DNA of 64,000 nt from Clostridia bacterium. GTDB taxonomy: Bacteria; Bacillota; Clostridia; Oscillospirales; CAG-272. The notes under the pieces were generated by a model. The model saw only the letters and a list, made by a program, of their open reading frames with translations. It searched no databases and was not told where the DNA came from. Positions 42,098-50,437 of this stretch are shown here, one piece after another; positions within the stretch are counted from its first letter, which is position 1, and every line of letters begins with the position of its first letter. The stretch lies in contig JAFQOP010000007.1 in assembly GCA_017403155.1 (NCBI GenBank), positions 53,889 to 117,888 on the forward strand, in the 5' to 3' direction. The translations under genes and the position numbers were made by a program.

Positions 42098-42144
42098 CCA
42101 TAACAAAAAGAGCCTACCGCTGGGGAAGGCTCTTTTTGTTATGG
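42098..42144 (-). terminator. tRNA-Arg terminator
   Basis: A perfect 18-bp stem (CCATAACAAAAAGAGCCT with its complement) around an 11-base loop. It overlaps the encoded CCA end of the tRNA and carries T-runs on both strands. Confidence 0.8.
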
Positions 42145-42216
42145 CACCCGCAACAGGAATCGAACCTGTAACTACCCCTTAGGAGGGGGTTATTATATCC
42201 ATTTAACTATGCAGGC
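42142..42216 (-). tRNA. tRNA-Arg (anticodon CCU)
   Basis: 75 bases on the minus strand fold as a full cloverleaf. The acceptor is GCCTGCA/TGCGGGT, the D stem GTTA/TAAT with GG in the loop, and the anticodon stem ACCCC/GGGGT with loop CTCCTAA (anticodon at 42181-42183). The T stem is ACAGG/CCTGT with loop TTCGATT, and GCCA is encoded at the 3' end. It decodes AGG. The first acceptor pair is G-U. Part of this gene is repeated, in broken form, 179 bases upstream. Confidence 0.93.
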
Positions 42217-42356
42217 TAATTAAATTTTTGTGATTTTTGCTTGGATGTACAAAGGGTGTACAAAACTGCGTTTGGCAGATTTAGGACACAAAATTCTTGT
42301 AGTGTTTGAGTCTATCTTCGCAAGGTTTGAGTCTATCCTTTTGGATATACCCACTA

Positions 42357-42507
42357 CTTAGGAGGGGGTTATTATATTCCGCCACCGTCGCATAGTCGCT
42401 GACTGTCGCCTCGGTACACTCGGCTCGGTCATCTCCTTGCTTTGGGCGGTTTCACTTCGGCAAAAACAACACTCAGTTGTTTTTACCTCGCTACATTTAA
42501 CTATGCA
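42357..42507 (-). pseudogene. Broken tRNA-Arg(CCU) copy interrupted by about 116 bases
   Basis: 42357-42377 is identical over 21 bases to 42178-42198 (D-arm 3' side, anticodon stem 5' strand and anticodon loop of the intact tRNA). 42494-42507 is identical over 14 bases to 42200-42213 (acceptor and D-arm 5' side). Between them is a 116-base insert with a hairpin (AAAAACAAC / GTTGTTTTT). The copy stops right after the anticodon loop; the 3' half is absent. Confidence 0.7.
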
Positions 42508-42644
42508 CTCAGGTGTGCGTTTTTGTCGCGGATAATAGTTTACCATATCTTATTAAAAAAGTCAAGGGGAAAGGGGCGGAAAAATGAGAGAAAAATGAGA
42601 GAAAAAGTTTGAACGAAAAAATCTCAAATAATTCTGCAAAACCT

Positions 42645-42673
42645 TTGACTTGCGCGCGTGAATGTGATAGAAT
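42645..42673 (+). promoter_or_regulatory. Promoter of the GH94 gene
   Basis: TTGACT at 42645-42650, a 17-base spacer ending TGTGA, TAGAAT at 42668-42673. It excludes an in-frame start at 42658. Confidence 0.65.
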
Positions 42674-42705
42674 TTGGTAAAAGACCTTATATGGGAGATA
42701 ATAAA

Positions 42706-45225
42706 ATGACAGTCAAATCTGCAATGAACAAATACCTTGCGCGCATCGGTGAGCTTGAGGCGAGCGGTGCGAAGGAGCACGGACTTATCGCGGGGGAGTG
42801 CGTCTTCCTTGATAAGGACGATATAGTAAGCTACGGCAAGGACTTCGGCAACAGCCGATACCCCTACGGGCGTGACGGTCTTACCGTTTGGGCAAGCTCG
42901 TCGGGTAATATAAAGATAGAGGAGAGCACGCTCACCGTTATTCCCGATACCCGAGAGGGATGGGAGCCTCGCCTTTGCTTCTTTGCGGGCGAGAAGAGGA
43001 CAGAGGGCTTTATGCCCATATCCTTAACGGGTGTTGCCAGACAGCCATTCGAGGAGGGGGTAACGCGATACACCGTTTTCACTCCTTATGCAAGCTACTA
43101 TCTCACGAGGACAAAGAGCTTCGACGGTTGTGTGCGCGTATTTCTGGACAGCGGTAAGGTTATTCGCTTCACCGCTTGCCTCACCAATACAGCAGATGCA
43201 CCCATCGACACCTATATAAGCTCATATTTCAATTTCTTCTTAAAAACCGTGCCCAACGAATCGGAGGCAAAGTGGTATAAGAAGACAGAGGCTACCGAGC
43301 GCGGCTTTGCGATTCACGTTACCGAGCCCTTTAACCGCAATCTGAAGCTCGAGCACTACGCGGCAGTCGCGAGAAGCACTGTGAAAGGATGCCTCGAGGC
43401 TACTACCTCGGGCTACGGCTATAAGGGAGATTACAACGCGCAGCTTGTGTGCGCTCGCGCGCTTCTCGATGGAAAAATCCCGATGCAGAAGCCGCATACC
43501 ACCTTCAATGAAACCTCCGTTGCGGCAGATCTTGTCCGCTTCACCCTTGGGGCGGGCGAGAGCTATGAGATAAGCTGGTCACTCGCCGTATCCGAGGACC
43601 CGTGTAACGCAAAAGAGGCAGCAGAACGCGTGTATGAGACTGCAGATATAGACGAAATCCTTGCCAAGATGACCGAGGACAAAACCGAGGTATATAAGGA
43701 AATACCCAAGATAAGGATAGAGGGCTTCCGCGGTGTCGATGCCGAGAAGCTCGACTGCTTTATAAACAACGTATTTAAGCAGACGGAGTTTTGCTCACGC
43801 GCAAAAAACTATGCGGGCGCGTTCATCGGCATCCGCGATATCTTCCAGCAGCTCGAGGCATCCCTTATGTGGATTCCCGAATACTCTCGCACAAAGATTG
43901 TCGAGGCGCTTAACTACATAGGCGACGACGGCAGACCCCCCAGACAGTATTCCTACCCGAGAAGCAAAAACGCGCCGCCTGAGATGGATATCCGTCCCTT
44001 CATCGACCAGGGCAACTGGATAATTTCCACCGTATTCGAATATCTCGCCTTTACCGCAGATTTCTCCATCCTCGATGAGGTTTGCGGATACTACAAGATA
44101 ACAAATACCTCCGTAGCCTTCTCCGACAGGCGCGACACCGTGCTCGATCACCTTGTCACTATTGTCGACTACCTGATAAGAAACGTTGACGTGGACACTC
44201 ACTGCCTGCATGCCGTTTACGGCGACTGGAACGACGCGCTCGACGGACTCGGCAGAACAAGTAAGGCGGGGCAGGAGTATGGCAACGGTGTGTCCGTGAT
44301 GGCAACCCTCCACCTCTACCAGAACCTCTCTGAGATTTGTAAAATCCTCAAAAAGTGCGGCAAGGATGGGGAGCGTGTAAAGAATTATGAGAAAATCCGC
44401 GCCGAAATAGGCGAGGGAATTATGAAGCATGCTATCGTTTCCTGCGAGTGCGGCGCGCGCAAGGTGACCCACGGATGGGGCGAGGATATGTCATACCGTA
44501 TCGGCAGCTTCTCCGACAACGACGGCAAAAGCCGCGATAGCCTCACATCCAATGCATTCTTCATTCTCACCGACGCACTTTCTCTCGATGAGAGCCTGGC
44601 TGCGGATATCCTCGCGGCATACGACCGCCTTGACAGTAAATACGGACTCAAGACCTTCGAGCCCTATTTCCCCCTTTCCAATAAGGACGTCGGTCGCATT
44701 GTGAGTCTCCCGAGAGGCACGGCAGAGAACGGAGCCACCTATATCCACGCGACCCTCTTCGCGATCTGGTCGCTCTTCCGCATCGGCGAGTGCGAGCGCG
44801 CGTGGGAGCAGATTCTTAAGATAATCCCGATCACCCACGACAAGATATCCACCACTCCCTTCGTAATGCCTAACTCTTACATCCACAACGAGGAGGAGCT
44901 GCTTGACGGTGAGTCGATGAGCGACTGGTTCACGGGTAGCGGCTGCGTGCTTACCAAGGTGCTTGTCCGCTCCGTATTCGGTATCGAGCCCGACCTTGAT
45001 ACGGTGAAGATAGCACCTGCGCGCTATATTCCGGCAGATGCGCTGACCGTTACCGTTCCCGTAAAGGGGTACAGTCTTACCGTAAAGTATAAGAACACGG
45101 GCAGCGGCAGGCGCACCTTTGCCGTAAATGGTAAGACAGCCGCCGGTACTCTCGACGCACGCCTTAAGTGCGACGCGCTTTCCTTTGCAATCACCTGCGA
45201 TACCGTAGTCGAGGTAACCGACTAA
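42706..45225 (+). CDS. GH94-type glycoside phosphorylase
   Basis: The start is the ATG at 42706, five bases after GGGAGATAA, downstream of the promoter. The protein has 839 residues. The N-terminal part is a beta-sandwich; the catalytic (alpha/alpha)6 barrel carries the GH94 landmark VYGDWNDALDGLG, whose Asp is the expected general acid, and GCVLTKVLVRSVFGIEPDLD near the end. GH94 enzymes reversibly phosphorolyse beta-glucosides (cellobiose, cellodextrins, chitobiose, laminaribiose and others) inside the cell. The sequence does not show which. No transporter is adjacent. A strong terminator follows. Confidence 0.8.
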   Translation: MTVKSAMNKYLARIGELEASGAKEHGLIAGECVFLDKDDIVSYGKDFGNSRYPYGRDGLTVWASSSGNIKIEESTLTVIPDTREGWEPRLCFFAGEKRTEGFMPISLTGVARQPFEEGVTRYTVFTPYASYYLTRTKSFDGCVRVFLDSGKVIRFTACLTNTADAPIDTYISSYFNFFLKTVPNESEAKWYKKTEATERGFAIHVTEPFNRNLKLEHYAAVARSTVKGCLEATTSGYGYKGDYNAQLVCARALLDGKIPMQKPHTTFNETSVAADLVRFTLGAGESYEISWSLAVSEDPCNAKEAAERVYETADIDEILAKMTEDKTEVYKEIPKIRIEGFRGVDAEKLDCFINNVFKQTEFCSRAKNYAGAFIGIRDIFQQLEASLMWIPEYSRTKIVEALNYIGDDGRPPRQYSYPRSKNAPPEMDIRPFIDQGNWIISTVFEYLAFTADFSILDEVCGYYKITNTSVAFSDRRDTVLDHLVTIVDYLIRNVDVDTHCLHAVYGDWNDALDGLGRTSKAGQEYGNGVSVMATLHLYQNLSEICKILKKCGKDGERVKNYEKIRAEIGEGIMKHAIVSCECGARKVTHGWGEDMSYRIGSFSDNDGKSRDSLTSNAFFILTDALSLDESLAADILAAYDRLDSKYGLKTFEPYFPLSNKDVGRIVSLPRGTAENGATYIHATLFAIWSLFRIGECERAWEQILKIIPITHDKISTTPFVMPNSYIHNEEELLDGESMSDWFTGSGCVLTKVLVRSVFGIEPDLDTVKIAPARYIPADALTVTVPVKGYSLTVKYKNTGSGRRTFAVNGKTAAGTLDARLKCDALSFAITCDTVVEVTD

Positions 45226-45230
45226 AACAA

Positions 45231-45262
45231 AAAAATCCCGACGGCTTACGTCGGGATTTTTT
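45231..45262. terminator. Bidirectional terminator
   Basis: AAAAATCCCGACG and CGTCGGGATTTTT around GCTTA, between the convergent GH94 and esterase genes. Confidence 0.85.
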
Positions 45263-45264
45263 AA

Positions 45265-46131
45265 TTACCCTTTAATAAATTTTGCAATTTCCTTGATTGC
45301 TCGTCGTCCCTCGGGCATAGGATAGAGGGGAAAATCGTGCCCGAGGCGCATACCCTCGTGGAGTGTGACCTCGACGCCCGAGGAGAGCAGCTTTCTGTGC
45401 AATGCCATCCCTTGTCCGTGGAGAATTTCCCACGTGCCGACCCATAGGTCTGTTGTGGGTAGCCCGTCGAGCGGAGCGAGCAGGGGGGACAAAATCGGGT
45501 TCTCGGGTGAGAGCCCGTTTGCATAATATTCACCGAGGCGAAGAACACCCTCGCAGTTGAGCATTGAGTCGCGTCGCTCAAGCTCACGCGATAGGTCGCA
45601 CAGATGCACGTAAGGTGAGATGAGCAAAAGCCTTTTCGGCAGCGGAAGTCCCGAATCCCTCGCTTGTACCAGCAGCGAGAGCGCAAGTCCACCGCCTGCA
45701 GAGTCGCCGCCGAGCACTGTGCCTGACATATCCCGTGTGCGGCAAAGGTTTTCATAATATGCGAGCAGTCGGGGGCTTGTGTCCTCCCAGGTATAATTCG
45801 GAGTCAATGGATAATTCGGTACACTGAGCGCGCATCCCGTCTGCCTTGTTAGGATAGATAGCAACCTCCAGTGATATTTTGAAAATCGGTGACAGTATGC
45901 ACTTCCGTGCAGATAAACGAGAAGAGGGGAGGAGCTCTTCTCGCCCTCACACTGAAACACCTGCATATCTCCGTATATCCGCTCGTGCATCGGGCGCGGA
46001 AACCGTATGCTTTTCGGGATACTGCATCTCGTCTTATCCGAGGTGTCGGCAAGGTCGCGCTCTGCGCTCCTTGGGCTCATTTTCTTGCATCGCAGATATT
46101 TGTCTATCACCCAGGCACAAATACTTCTCAC
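45265..46131 (-). CDS. Alpha/beta-hydrolase fold-3 (HSL-type) esterase
   Basis: A 288-residue cytoplasmic protein starting at a GTG behind GGGTGAGG. The oxyanion motif reads HGSAY (HGGG/A in the family), the nucleophile elbow is GGDSAGGG, the acid may be in VGTWEIL, and the catalytic His is in LGHDFPLYP. Such enzymes cleave short acyl or acetyl esters; next to glycan genes, removal of acetyl groups from sugars is plausible but unproven. It has its own promoter and lies between two terminators. Confidence 0.8.
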   Translation of the reverse strand: MRSICAWVIDKYLRCKKMSPRSAERDLADTSDKTRCSIPKSIRFPRPMHERIYGDMQVFQCEGEKSSSPLLVYLHGSAYCHRFSKYHWRLLSILTRQTGCALSVPNYPLTPNYTWEDTSPRLLAYYENLCRTRDMSGTVLGGDSAGGGLALSLLVQARDSGLPLPKRLLLISPYVHLCDLSRELERRDSMLNCEGVLRLGEYYANGLSPENPILSPLLAPLDGLPTTDLWVGTWEILHGQGMALHRKLLSSGVEVTLHEGMRLGHDFPLYPMPEGRRAIKEIAKFIKG

Positions 46132-46158
46132 GCGTCCTCACCCCTTTCTTTTTCCATT

Positions 46159-46187
46159 ATTTTATCACAATAAGTGCGTAAATGCAA
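46159..46187 (-). promoter_or_regulatory. Promoter of the esterase gene
   Basis: On the minus strand TTGCAT (46182-46187), a 17-base spacer ending TGA, TAAAAT (46159-46164). Confidence 0.65.
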
Positions 46188-46194
46188 CGAAAAT

Positions 46195-46228
46195 ATTCCC
46201 CGACGGCAAATCCGTCGGGGAATTTTTT
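46195..46228. terminator. Terminator after the beta-mannosidase gene
   Basis: ATTCCCCGACGG and CCGTCGGGGAAT around CAAAT, with A and T tracts on both sides. It overlaps the end of the GH2 gene. Confidence 0.85.
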
Positions 46229-48635
46229 ATCTTATGTCGTAAACGCTGCGCGCCTTGACACACTTGGGATTGCCCTCAAGAATTTTGACGCGAGTCTCGC
46301 CGTCGTTTATATCAAAGAAGTTGTCGGAGAGAATGAAGTCCTCGGTGTCGGAGTATATCTCCACACTCTTTGCATACGCTGTGGCGCGAACTACGATCTC
46401 GTCTCCCTCGACGCTTACCTCGAGCTCGGGGTTGATGAAATCGAAGTGCTTGGGTGCGGTGAAGAGCACGGCTCCCTCGCTTACTACTGTGCCGTCGGTT
46501 GCTACAAGCTCGTAGGAATAGTAGTTCTCCTTGACGTTGGTGCGATTGAAATCAATCTCGGGCAGGTGGATAACCGAGAGGGCAGGAACGTTCACCTCAA
46601 ACTCAAAGCTCTCGAGCACCTCACCGCGGCTGTTGCGCAGGTATCCGCGTGCCTTGCCAACGAAGTCATCGGTCGAGTCGTTGGTAACCGAGAGGGATGC
46701 CTTCGTCTCATAGGTAAACTCGGCAGGGTCGAGAATAACGTAGGGGCGTGTCGTCTTTTCTCCTGTTTCCGTGCAGGAAATGAGCAGGGGAGAGTAGAAG
46801 CGCTTTGCATAATAGTGAAGCGCCTTGAGTCTGCCGTAGTAGTCAATGCTTGCCCATGATGCAACGGGCCAGATATCGTTAAGCTGCCAGTAGAGCGTGC
46901 CCATGCATCTGCCCCTATCGCGTCTCATGTGCTCAACACCGTATTTCATTGCCTCAGCCTGAAGAAGCTGCGAGGCGTAGAGAAGGGTGCCGAGCTCGGC
47001 AGGATAGAGGAAGGTGTCGGCAAGATAGGAAACAATCTTTGCATTTGCTGCGGCGTTGCGCTGGTGCTGCTCCATAACACGGGAGAAGATGTTTCTGTCC
47101 TCGGGCGCAGTAAATGCCTCTACCGTCTTGAGGCAGGGGAAGGACTGGAAGCCGAACTCGGACAGATAACGGAAATGATGATTGCGATATTCGGTAAAGG
47201 GCTTGCCCGAGTGCCATACCTCCCAGTAGTGACTATCGCCGAAGTTCTCGTTGTTCGGGTCAATAAATCTGCCCACCGTGATGGGGGAGGTGTGTATGTA
47301 AGGAAGCTCGGGCGCAACCTCTCGAGCAATGCCTGCGATAACGTCCTCAAAGAGCTCGATGCTGGCAGAGACTGCAGGAGCGCGCCGGTCACGGTAAGCC
47401 CCCGCGTTGCAGGCCTCAACCTCGTTGTTTCCGCTTATAACGGCGATTGAGGGGTGGTGGCGCAGTCTCTTAAGGTTTTGAGCTACCTCCACCTTTATTG
47501 ACTCGGTCTGATGCTCGTCGGGCATATACAGCGAGCAGGCAAAAGCCAAATCAAAGAATACAACGAGGCCAAGCTCGTCGCAAATATCAAAGAACCAGTT
47601 GTCGGGATAATAGCCTCCGCCCCAGACGCGTATTGCGTTGAAGTTGGCGTCCGCGCATCTTTTGAGGAGGACTCTCGAGCGCTCGGGCGTGCAGCGAGAG
47701 AAGACGTTGTCCTCGGGCACGTAGTCCGCTCCCATAGCAAAGAAGCGCACACCGTTGCACTCGTGCATAAAGCTCTCGCCCCACTTGTCCTTCTCACGGA
47801 TTAGCTTCATTTCGCGAAGTCCTACGCGTCTTTCGGTGGCGTCAACTACCTCCCCGTGTGAAATTATTTCAAACTTGAAGGTATAAAGCGGCTGCTCTCC
47901 AAGTCCTCTCGGCCACCAGAGCATAGGACTCGGCACCTCAAATTCCTCACCGGCTGAAAGCTCGCAGCGCTCTCCGTTCGGCGCCGTTAAGGTTACACGG
48001 GTGTCAGCCCCGCCGTCAACCGTAATAAGCGGTGTAACGAAAACTTTGCCTTTTTCGTGTCTTTGCTCTATCTTAACGTCCTCAATGCGCGCCGAATCCT
48101 TGACAATGAGGCTAACTGCGCGCCATATACCGCAGTCGGGAAGGAAGGGACCCCAGTCCCAGCCGAGCATGCAGCTCGCCTTTCTTACGTAGCCGAAGCC
48201 GTGAATTGATTGAGGGTTGGCGAAAAGGTCGAGCTCGCTTGACTTTTGCTTCATATAGTCGAGGACGGGATGACATTCAACCCTTAGTGTATTCCTACCC
48301 TCGACGAGTGCATCACTCGCATCAAGCTCGTAGCAAACGTGCATATTGTCGGTGTGTCCGAGGTGCTTGCCGTTGAGATAAACGTCGCAGAAGGTGTCAA
48401 GTCCCTCGAAGCGAAGCAGCTTTTCTCCCGCCTGCTCGGTGTAGTCGAAATCGCGCTCAAATGCGTATTCCTCGTACGAGAGCTTGAGCGCCTCAAACTC
48501 GTTGTCGCGGTAGTAGGGGTCGGGAATCAGCTTGTTCTCAAGCAGGAAGGAGTACATAGAGCCGGGCACGGTTCCGTAGCAGTCGAAGCCGTTGCCTATC
48601 ATTCGCCATTTTCCATTTAATGAAACAGTTTTCAT
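46227..48635 (-). CDS. Beta-mannosidase (GH2)
   Basis: The start is the ATG at 48635 behind GAGGTG. The 802-residue protein has the GH2 order: sugar-binding jelly roll (SLNGKWRMIGNGFDCYGTVPG), Ig-like domain, TIM barrel, C-terminal sandwiches. The acid-base Glu is in ISGNNEVEACN and the nucleophile Glu in YLSEFGFQSFP. FNAIRVWGGGYYPDNWFFDICDE-type residues and the W-rich WDWGP segment are typical of mannosidases. It releases mannose from the ends of manno-oligosaccharides in the cytoplasm (no signal peptide). The divergent AraC gene is its likely regulator. Confidence 0.9.
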   Translation of the reverse strand: MKTVSLNGKWRMIGNGFDCYGTVPGSMYSFLLENKLIPDPYYRDNEFEALKLSYEEYAFERDFDYTEQAGEKLLRFEGLDTFCDVYLNGKHLGHTDNMHVCYELDASDALVEGRNTLRVECHPVLDYMKQKSSELDLFANPQSIHGFGYVRKASCMLGWDWGPFLPDCGIWRAVSLIVKDSARIEDVKIEQRHEKGKVFVTPLITVDGGADTRVTLTAPNGERCELSAGEEFEVPSPMLWWPRGLGEQPLYTFKFEIISHGEVVDATERRVGLREMKLIREKDKWGESFMHECNGVRFFAMGADYVPEDNVFSRCTPERSRVLLKRCADANFNAIRVWGGGYYPDNWFFDICDELGLVVFFDLAFACSLYMPDEHQTESIKVEVAQNLKRLRHHPSIAVISGNNEVEACNAGAYRDRRAPAVSASIELFEDVIAGIAREVAPELPYIHTSPITVGRFIDPNNENFGDSHYWEVWHSGKPFTEYRNHHFRYLSEFGFQSFPCLKTVEAFTAPEDRNIFSRVMEQHQRNAAANAKIVSYLADTFLYPAELGTLLYASQLLQAEAMKYGVEHMRRDRGRCMGTLYWQLNDIWPVASWASIDYYGRLKALHYYAKRFYSPLLISCTETGEKTTRPYVILDPAEFTYETKASLSVTNDSTDDFVGKARGYLRNSRGEVLESFEFEVNVPALSVIHLPEIDFNRTNVKENYYSYELVATDGTVVSEGAVLFTAPKHFDFINPELEVSVEGDEIVVRATAYAKSVEIYSDTEDFILSDNFFDINDGETRVKILEGNPKCVKARSVYDIR

Positions 48636-48665
48636 ATTCACCTCAAAAATAGTATTGATATTTGT

Positions 48666-48694
48666 ATTATATTATGATATTATATATATATCAA
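48666..48694 (-). promoter_or_regulatory. Promoter of the beta-mannosidase gene
   Basis: On the minus strand TTGATA (48689-48694), a 17-base spacer, TATAAT (48666-48671), within very AT-rich DNA shared with the AraC gene. Confidence 0.65.
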
Positions 48695-48744
48695 TATGAT
48701 ATTTTATCATTTCTTTGTACTTTCTTATTTTTTTGGAGTGAATT

Positions 48745-49524
48745 ATGATGAACGTGGTGGTAAGCGGCGTTTCGTTCGAGCATAAGCCGCTTGAATTTTG
48801 CGCCAGATGGACGGCACAGTTTTATTTTCTCAGCTACTTCCGCACCGAATATATGATAGAGGTTGACGGCAAGCTTACCCGCGGGCACGCAGGCGATTTT
48901 TTCATTGCCAGACCCGGGGACGTTATATATCACGGCTCAACCGAGGAGGTCGGTTTTATAAACGATTGGGTGTACGTCGACGGCAACGGACTTGACACGC
49001 TTCTTGAGAGATACCCTCTCCCGACGGGCAGACCCTTCCACGTCGATTCCTCGCACCTTCTTGCCTCAGCCCTCGAGCGCATAAATCTCGAGCGCTCATA
49101 CGGTGAGGTTGGCTTCCAGGACAAGTGCGAGCTCATTCTTACCGATGCAATTATCGATATATATCGCTCCTACAAGAGAGGGGATAGGGTAAAGCCGATA
49201 AGCAAGCTCGAGTATGCAAGGGGCGAGGTTATGAAGGACCTCGGCAGACCCTGGACTCTCTCGACTATGGCTCGTCTGTCGGGATACTCTGCCAGCCGTT
49301 TCTCCGCCCTCTATCAGAAGCACTACGGCACCTCACCTATAAACGACCTGATAGCGCGCCGCCTCGATGAGGCAAAGCTGCTCCTCCTCTACGGAAATAT
49401 GTCTCTCTCCGAGATTGCCGAGGCAACGGGCTTTTCCTCAATCTACTATTTCTCCAAGCACTTTAAGAAAAAGGAGGGCATATCTCCCTCCGAGTACAAA
49501 AAGTGCTTTGGGATTATCTATTAA
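48745..49524 (+). CDS. AraC-family regulator
   Basis: A 259-residue protein. The N-terminal half is a cupin-like ligand domain; the C-terminal 100 residues contain two helix-turn-helix units (WTLSTMARLSGYSASRFSAL; MSLSEIAEATGFSSIYYFSK) and the FKKKEGISPSEYKK tail of AraC proteins. GGAG lies before two adjacent ATG codons. It diverges from the GH2 gene across about 110 AT-rich bases, the classical layout of a sugar-responsive activator and its target. Confidence 0.9.
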   Translation: MMNVVVSGVSFEHKPLEFCARWTAQFYFLSYFRTEYMIEVDGKLTRGHAGDFFIARPGDVIYHGSTEEVGFINDWVYVDGNGLDTLLERYPLPTGRPFHVDSSHLLASALERINLERSYGEVGFQDKCELILTDAIIDIYRSYKRGDRVKPISKLEYARGEVMKDLGRPWTLSTMARLSGYSASRFSALYQKHYGTSPINDLIARRLDEAKLLLLYGNMSLSEIAEATGFSSIYYFSKHFKKKEGISPSEYKKCFGIIY

Positions 49525-49605
49525 ATCAAAGCAAAGTTATATTTTTAGGCGGTTTATTCCGTCGAGGAAGTTGTTTTGTTATAATAATATCCGGTCTTAT
49601 ATTAC

Positions 49606-49632
49606 AAAAAGCGCCCTTTCGGGCGCTTTTTT
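49606..49632. terminator. Bidirectional terminator
   Basis: AAAAAGCGCCC, loop TTTC, GGGCGCTTTTTT, between the convergent AraC and pnuC genes. Confidence 0.85.
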
Positions 49633-50320
49633 ATCCATTTTGCTCTCTTCTCATTTTTCTCCAGTTGCCGAAGGCGTAGAGGTCATTTGCAAGGAAGGCA
49701 ACAAAGCATATTATCATAGGCAAGTAGCCTATGTCCTCAATCGACGCCATCGTCCACAGCACAATAAGCACAACGTCGTTCGCCGCGTATGCTATTGCAT
49801 AGTAGGGAGAGCGAAGTATTACAAGGAGGGATGCCAGTAAGCTTGTGGTAACGGATACGGTGCTGGTGACGAGGTTTGCCGTACCGAGAGCACCGAGAAT
49901 AAAGTAGAATGCTACTGTCAGGCTCACAGTGAGAGTGAGTGTGAGCAGTACAGACCCACGTGAGAGCCTTTTTGCTACGTGTACCGTGCCCGAGTCTGAG
50001 TAGGGGTTCCTCACCCAGCTTATAATTGCGACGATTGCCGCAGGTGCACTCATACAGAGGTAGGTAATCATTTCTCCGTAATAGGCGAAGGTATAGGAGG
50101 CGATGCCGTACAGAATAGCAAAAACAACCGTCAGCACCTGCCCTATTACCATTCCCTTTGCTATAAATATCAGTGCCGTCACACCGATGAGTGATGCCAC
50201 AAGGCTGATAACGTCGCGCTCGGGGGAGAGCACAAAGGACAGTGCCACAGCGAGGAAGGAGCAAAGCCAGAGCGTAAGCTCGCCCACCGAGAGCACCTTG
50301 AATGGATTTTTTAATTTCAT
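49631..50320 (-). CDS. pnuC: Nicotinamide riboside transporter PnuC
   Basis: A 229-residue membrane protein with seven predicted helices and the PnuC C-terminal signature NDLYAFGNWRKMRREQ. PnuC carriers move the vitamin by facilitated diffusion, trapped by a kinase; thiamine and riboflavin relatives exist, so the exact vitamin is not certain. AAAGGA precedes the ATG. It lies 117 bases after purC on the same strand; that gap holds no visible promoter but a large RNA hairpin. Confidence 0.85.
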   Translation of the reverse strand: MKLKNPFKVLSVGELTLWLCSFLAVALSFVLSPERDVISLVASLIGVTALIFIAKGMVIGQVLTVVFAILYGIASYTFAYYGEMITYLCMSAPAAIVAIISWVRNPYSDSGTVHVAKRLSRGSVLLTLTLTVSLTVAFYFILGALGTANLVTSTVSVTTSLLASLLVILRSPYYAIAYAANDVVLIVLWTMASIEDIGYLPMIICFVAFLANDLYAFGNWRKMRREQNG

Positions 50321-50344
50321 ATTTATTCCTTTATTTAATTACAA

Positions 50345-50396
50345 GGGGTGCCGCCGACTCATCTTCAAAGACCTAACGATGAGCCGTCGGCACCCC
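50345..50396 (-). promoter_or_regulatory. Large leader hairpin between purC and pnuC, candidate attenuator
   Basis: As minus-strand RNA, two 19-base arms (starting GGGGTGCCGACGG and ending CGGCGGCACCCC) pair with one G-U and one mismatch around a 14-base loop. On the plus strand the same arms would have two mismatches, so the minus-strand RNA is the likely functional form. Upstream, GGTACC (50400-50405) can pair with GGTGCC of the 5' arm, an alternative fold. It matches no riboswitch class that I can recognise. It could also be a purC terminator, although its T-tract is poor. Confidence 0.5.
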
Positions 50397-50437
50397 TTTC
50401 GGTACCTGCTACCCGGTGGCAGCAATTAAGTTTTTAA

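Larger units (their letters stand above)
41753..42141. other. Gene-free repeat-bearing stretch
   Basis: 389 bases with no credible gene; minus-strand frames here lack ribosome sites. It contains the right copy of the flanking repeat (41791-41824), a GATTCGAACC block near 41860 that looks like a tRNA T-arm but does not fold into one, a three-way-junction fold at 42025-42091, and the tRNA terminator. Confidence 0.6.
42217..42705. other. Gene-free stretch between tRNA-Arg and the GH94 gene
   Basis: 489 bases. From the left: a block with two short direct repeats (TGTACAAA twice near 42246-42264; GTTTGAGTCTATC at 42304-42316 and 42325-42337), the interrupted tRNA-Arg copy at 42357-42507, about 135 AT-rich bases, and the GH94 promoter. 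No protein-coding gene is supported; a 62-codon minus-strand frame here lies over the tRNA remnant. Confidence 0.6.

Noticed and set aside
41705-42106. 133-codon minus-strand frame next to tRNA-Arg
   Set aside because: Runs through hairpins and the flanking repeat, has no ribosome site and overlaps the AbrB gene end.
42304-42337. CRISPR array
   Set aside because: Only two 13-bp repeats 21 bp apart; too short and too few, no cas genes.
42358-42546. 62-codon minus-strand frame
   Set aside because: Lies exactly over the interrupted tRNA copy; explained by that remnant.
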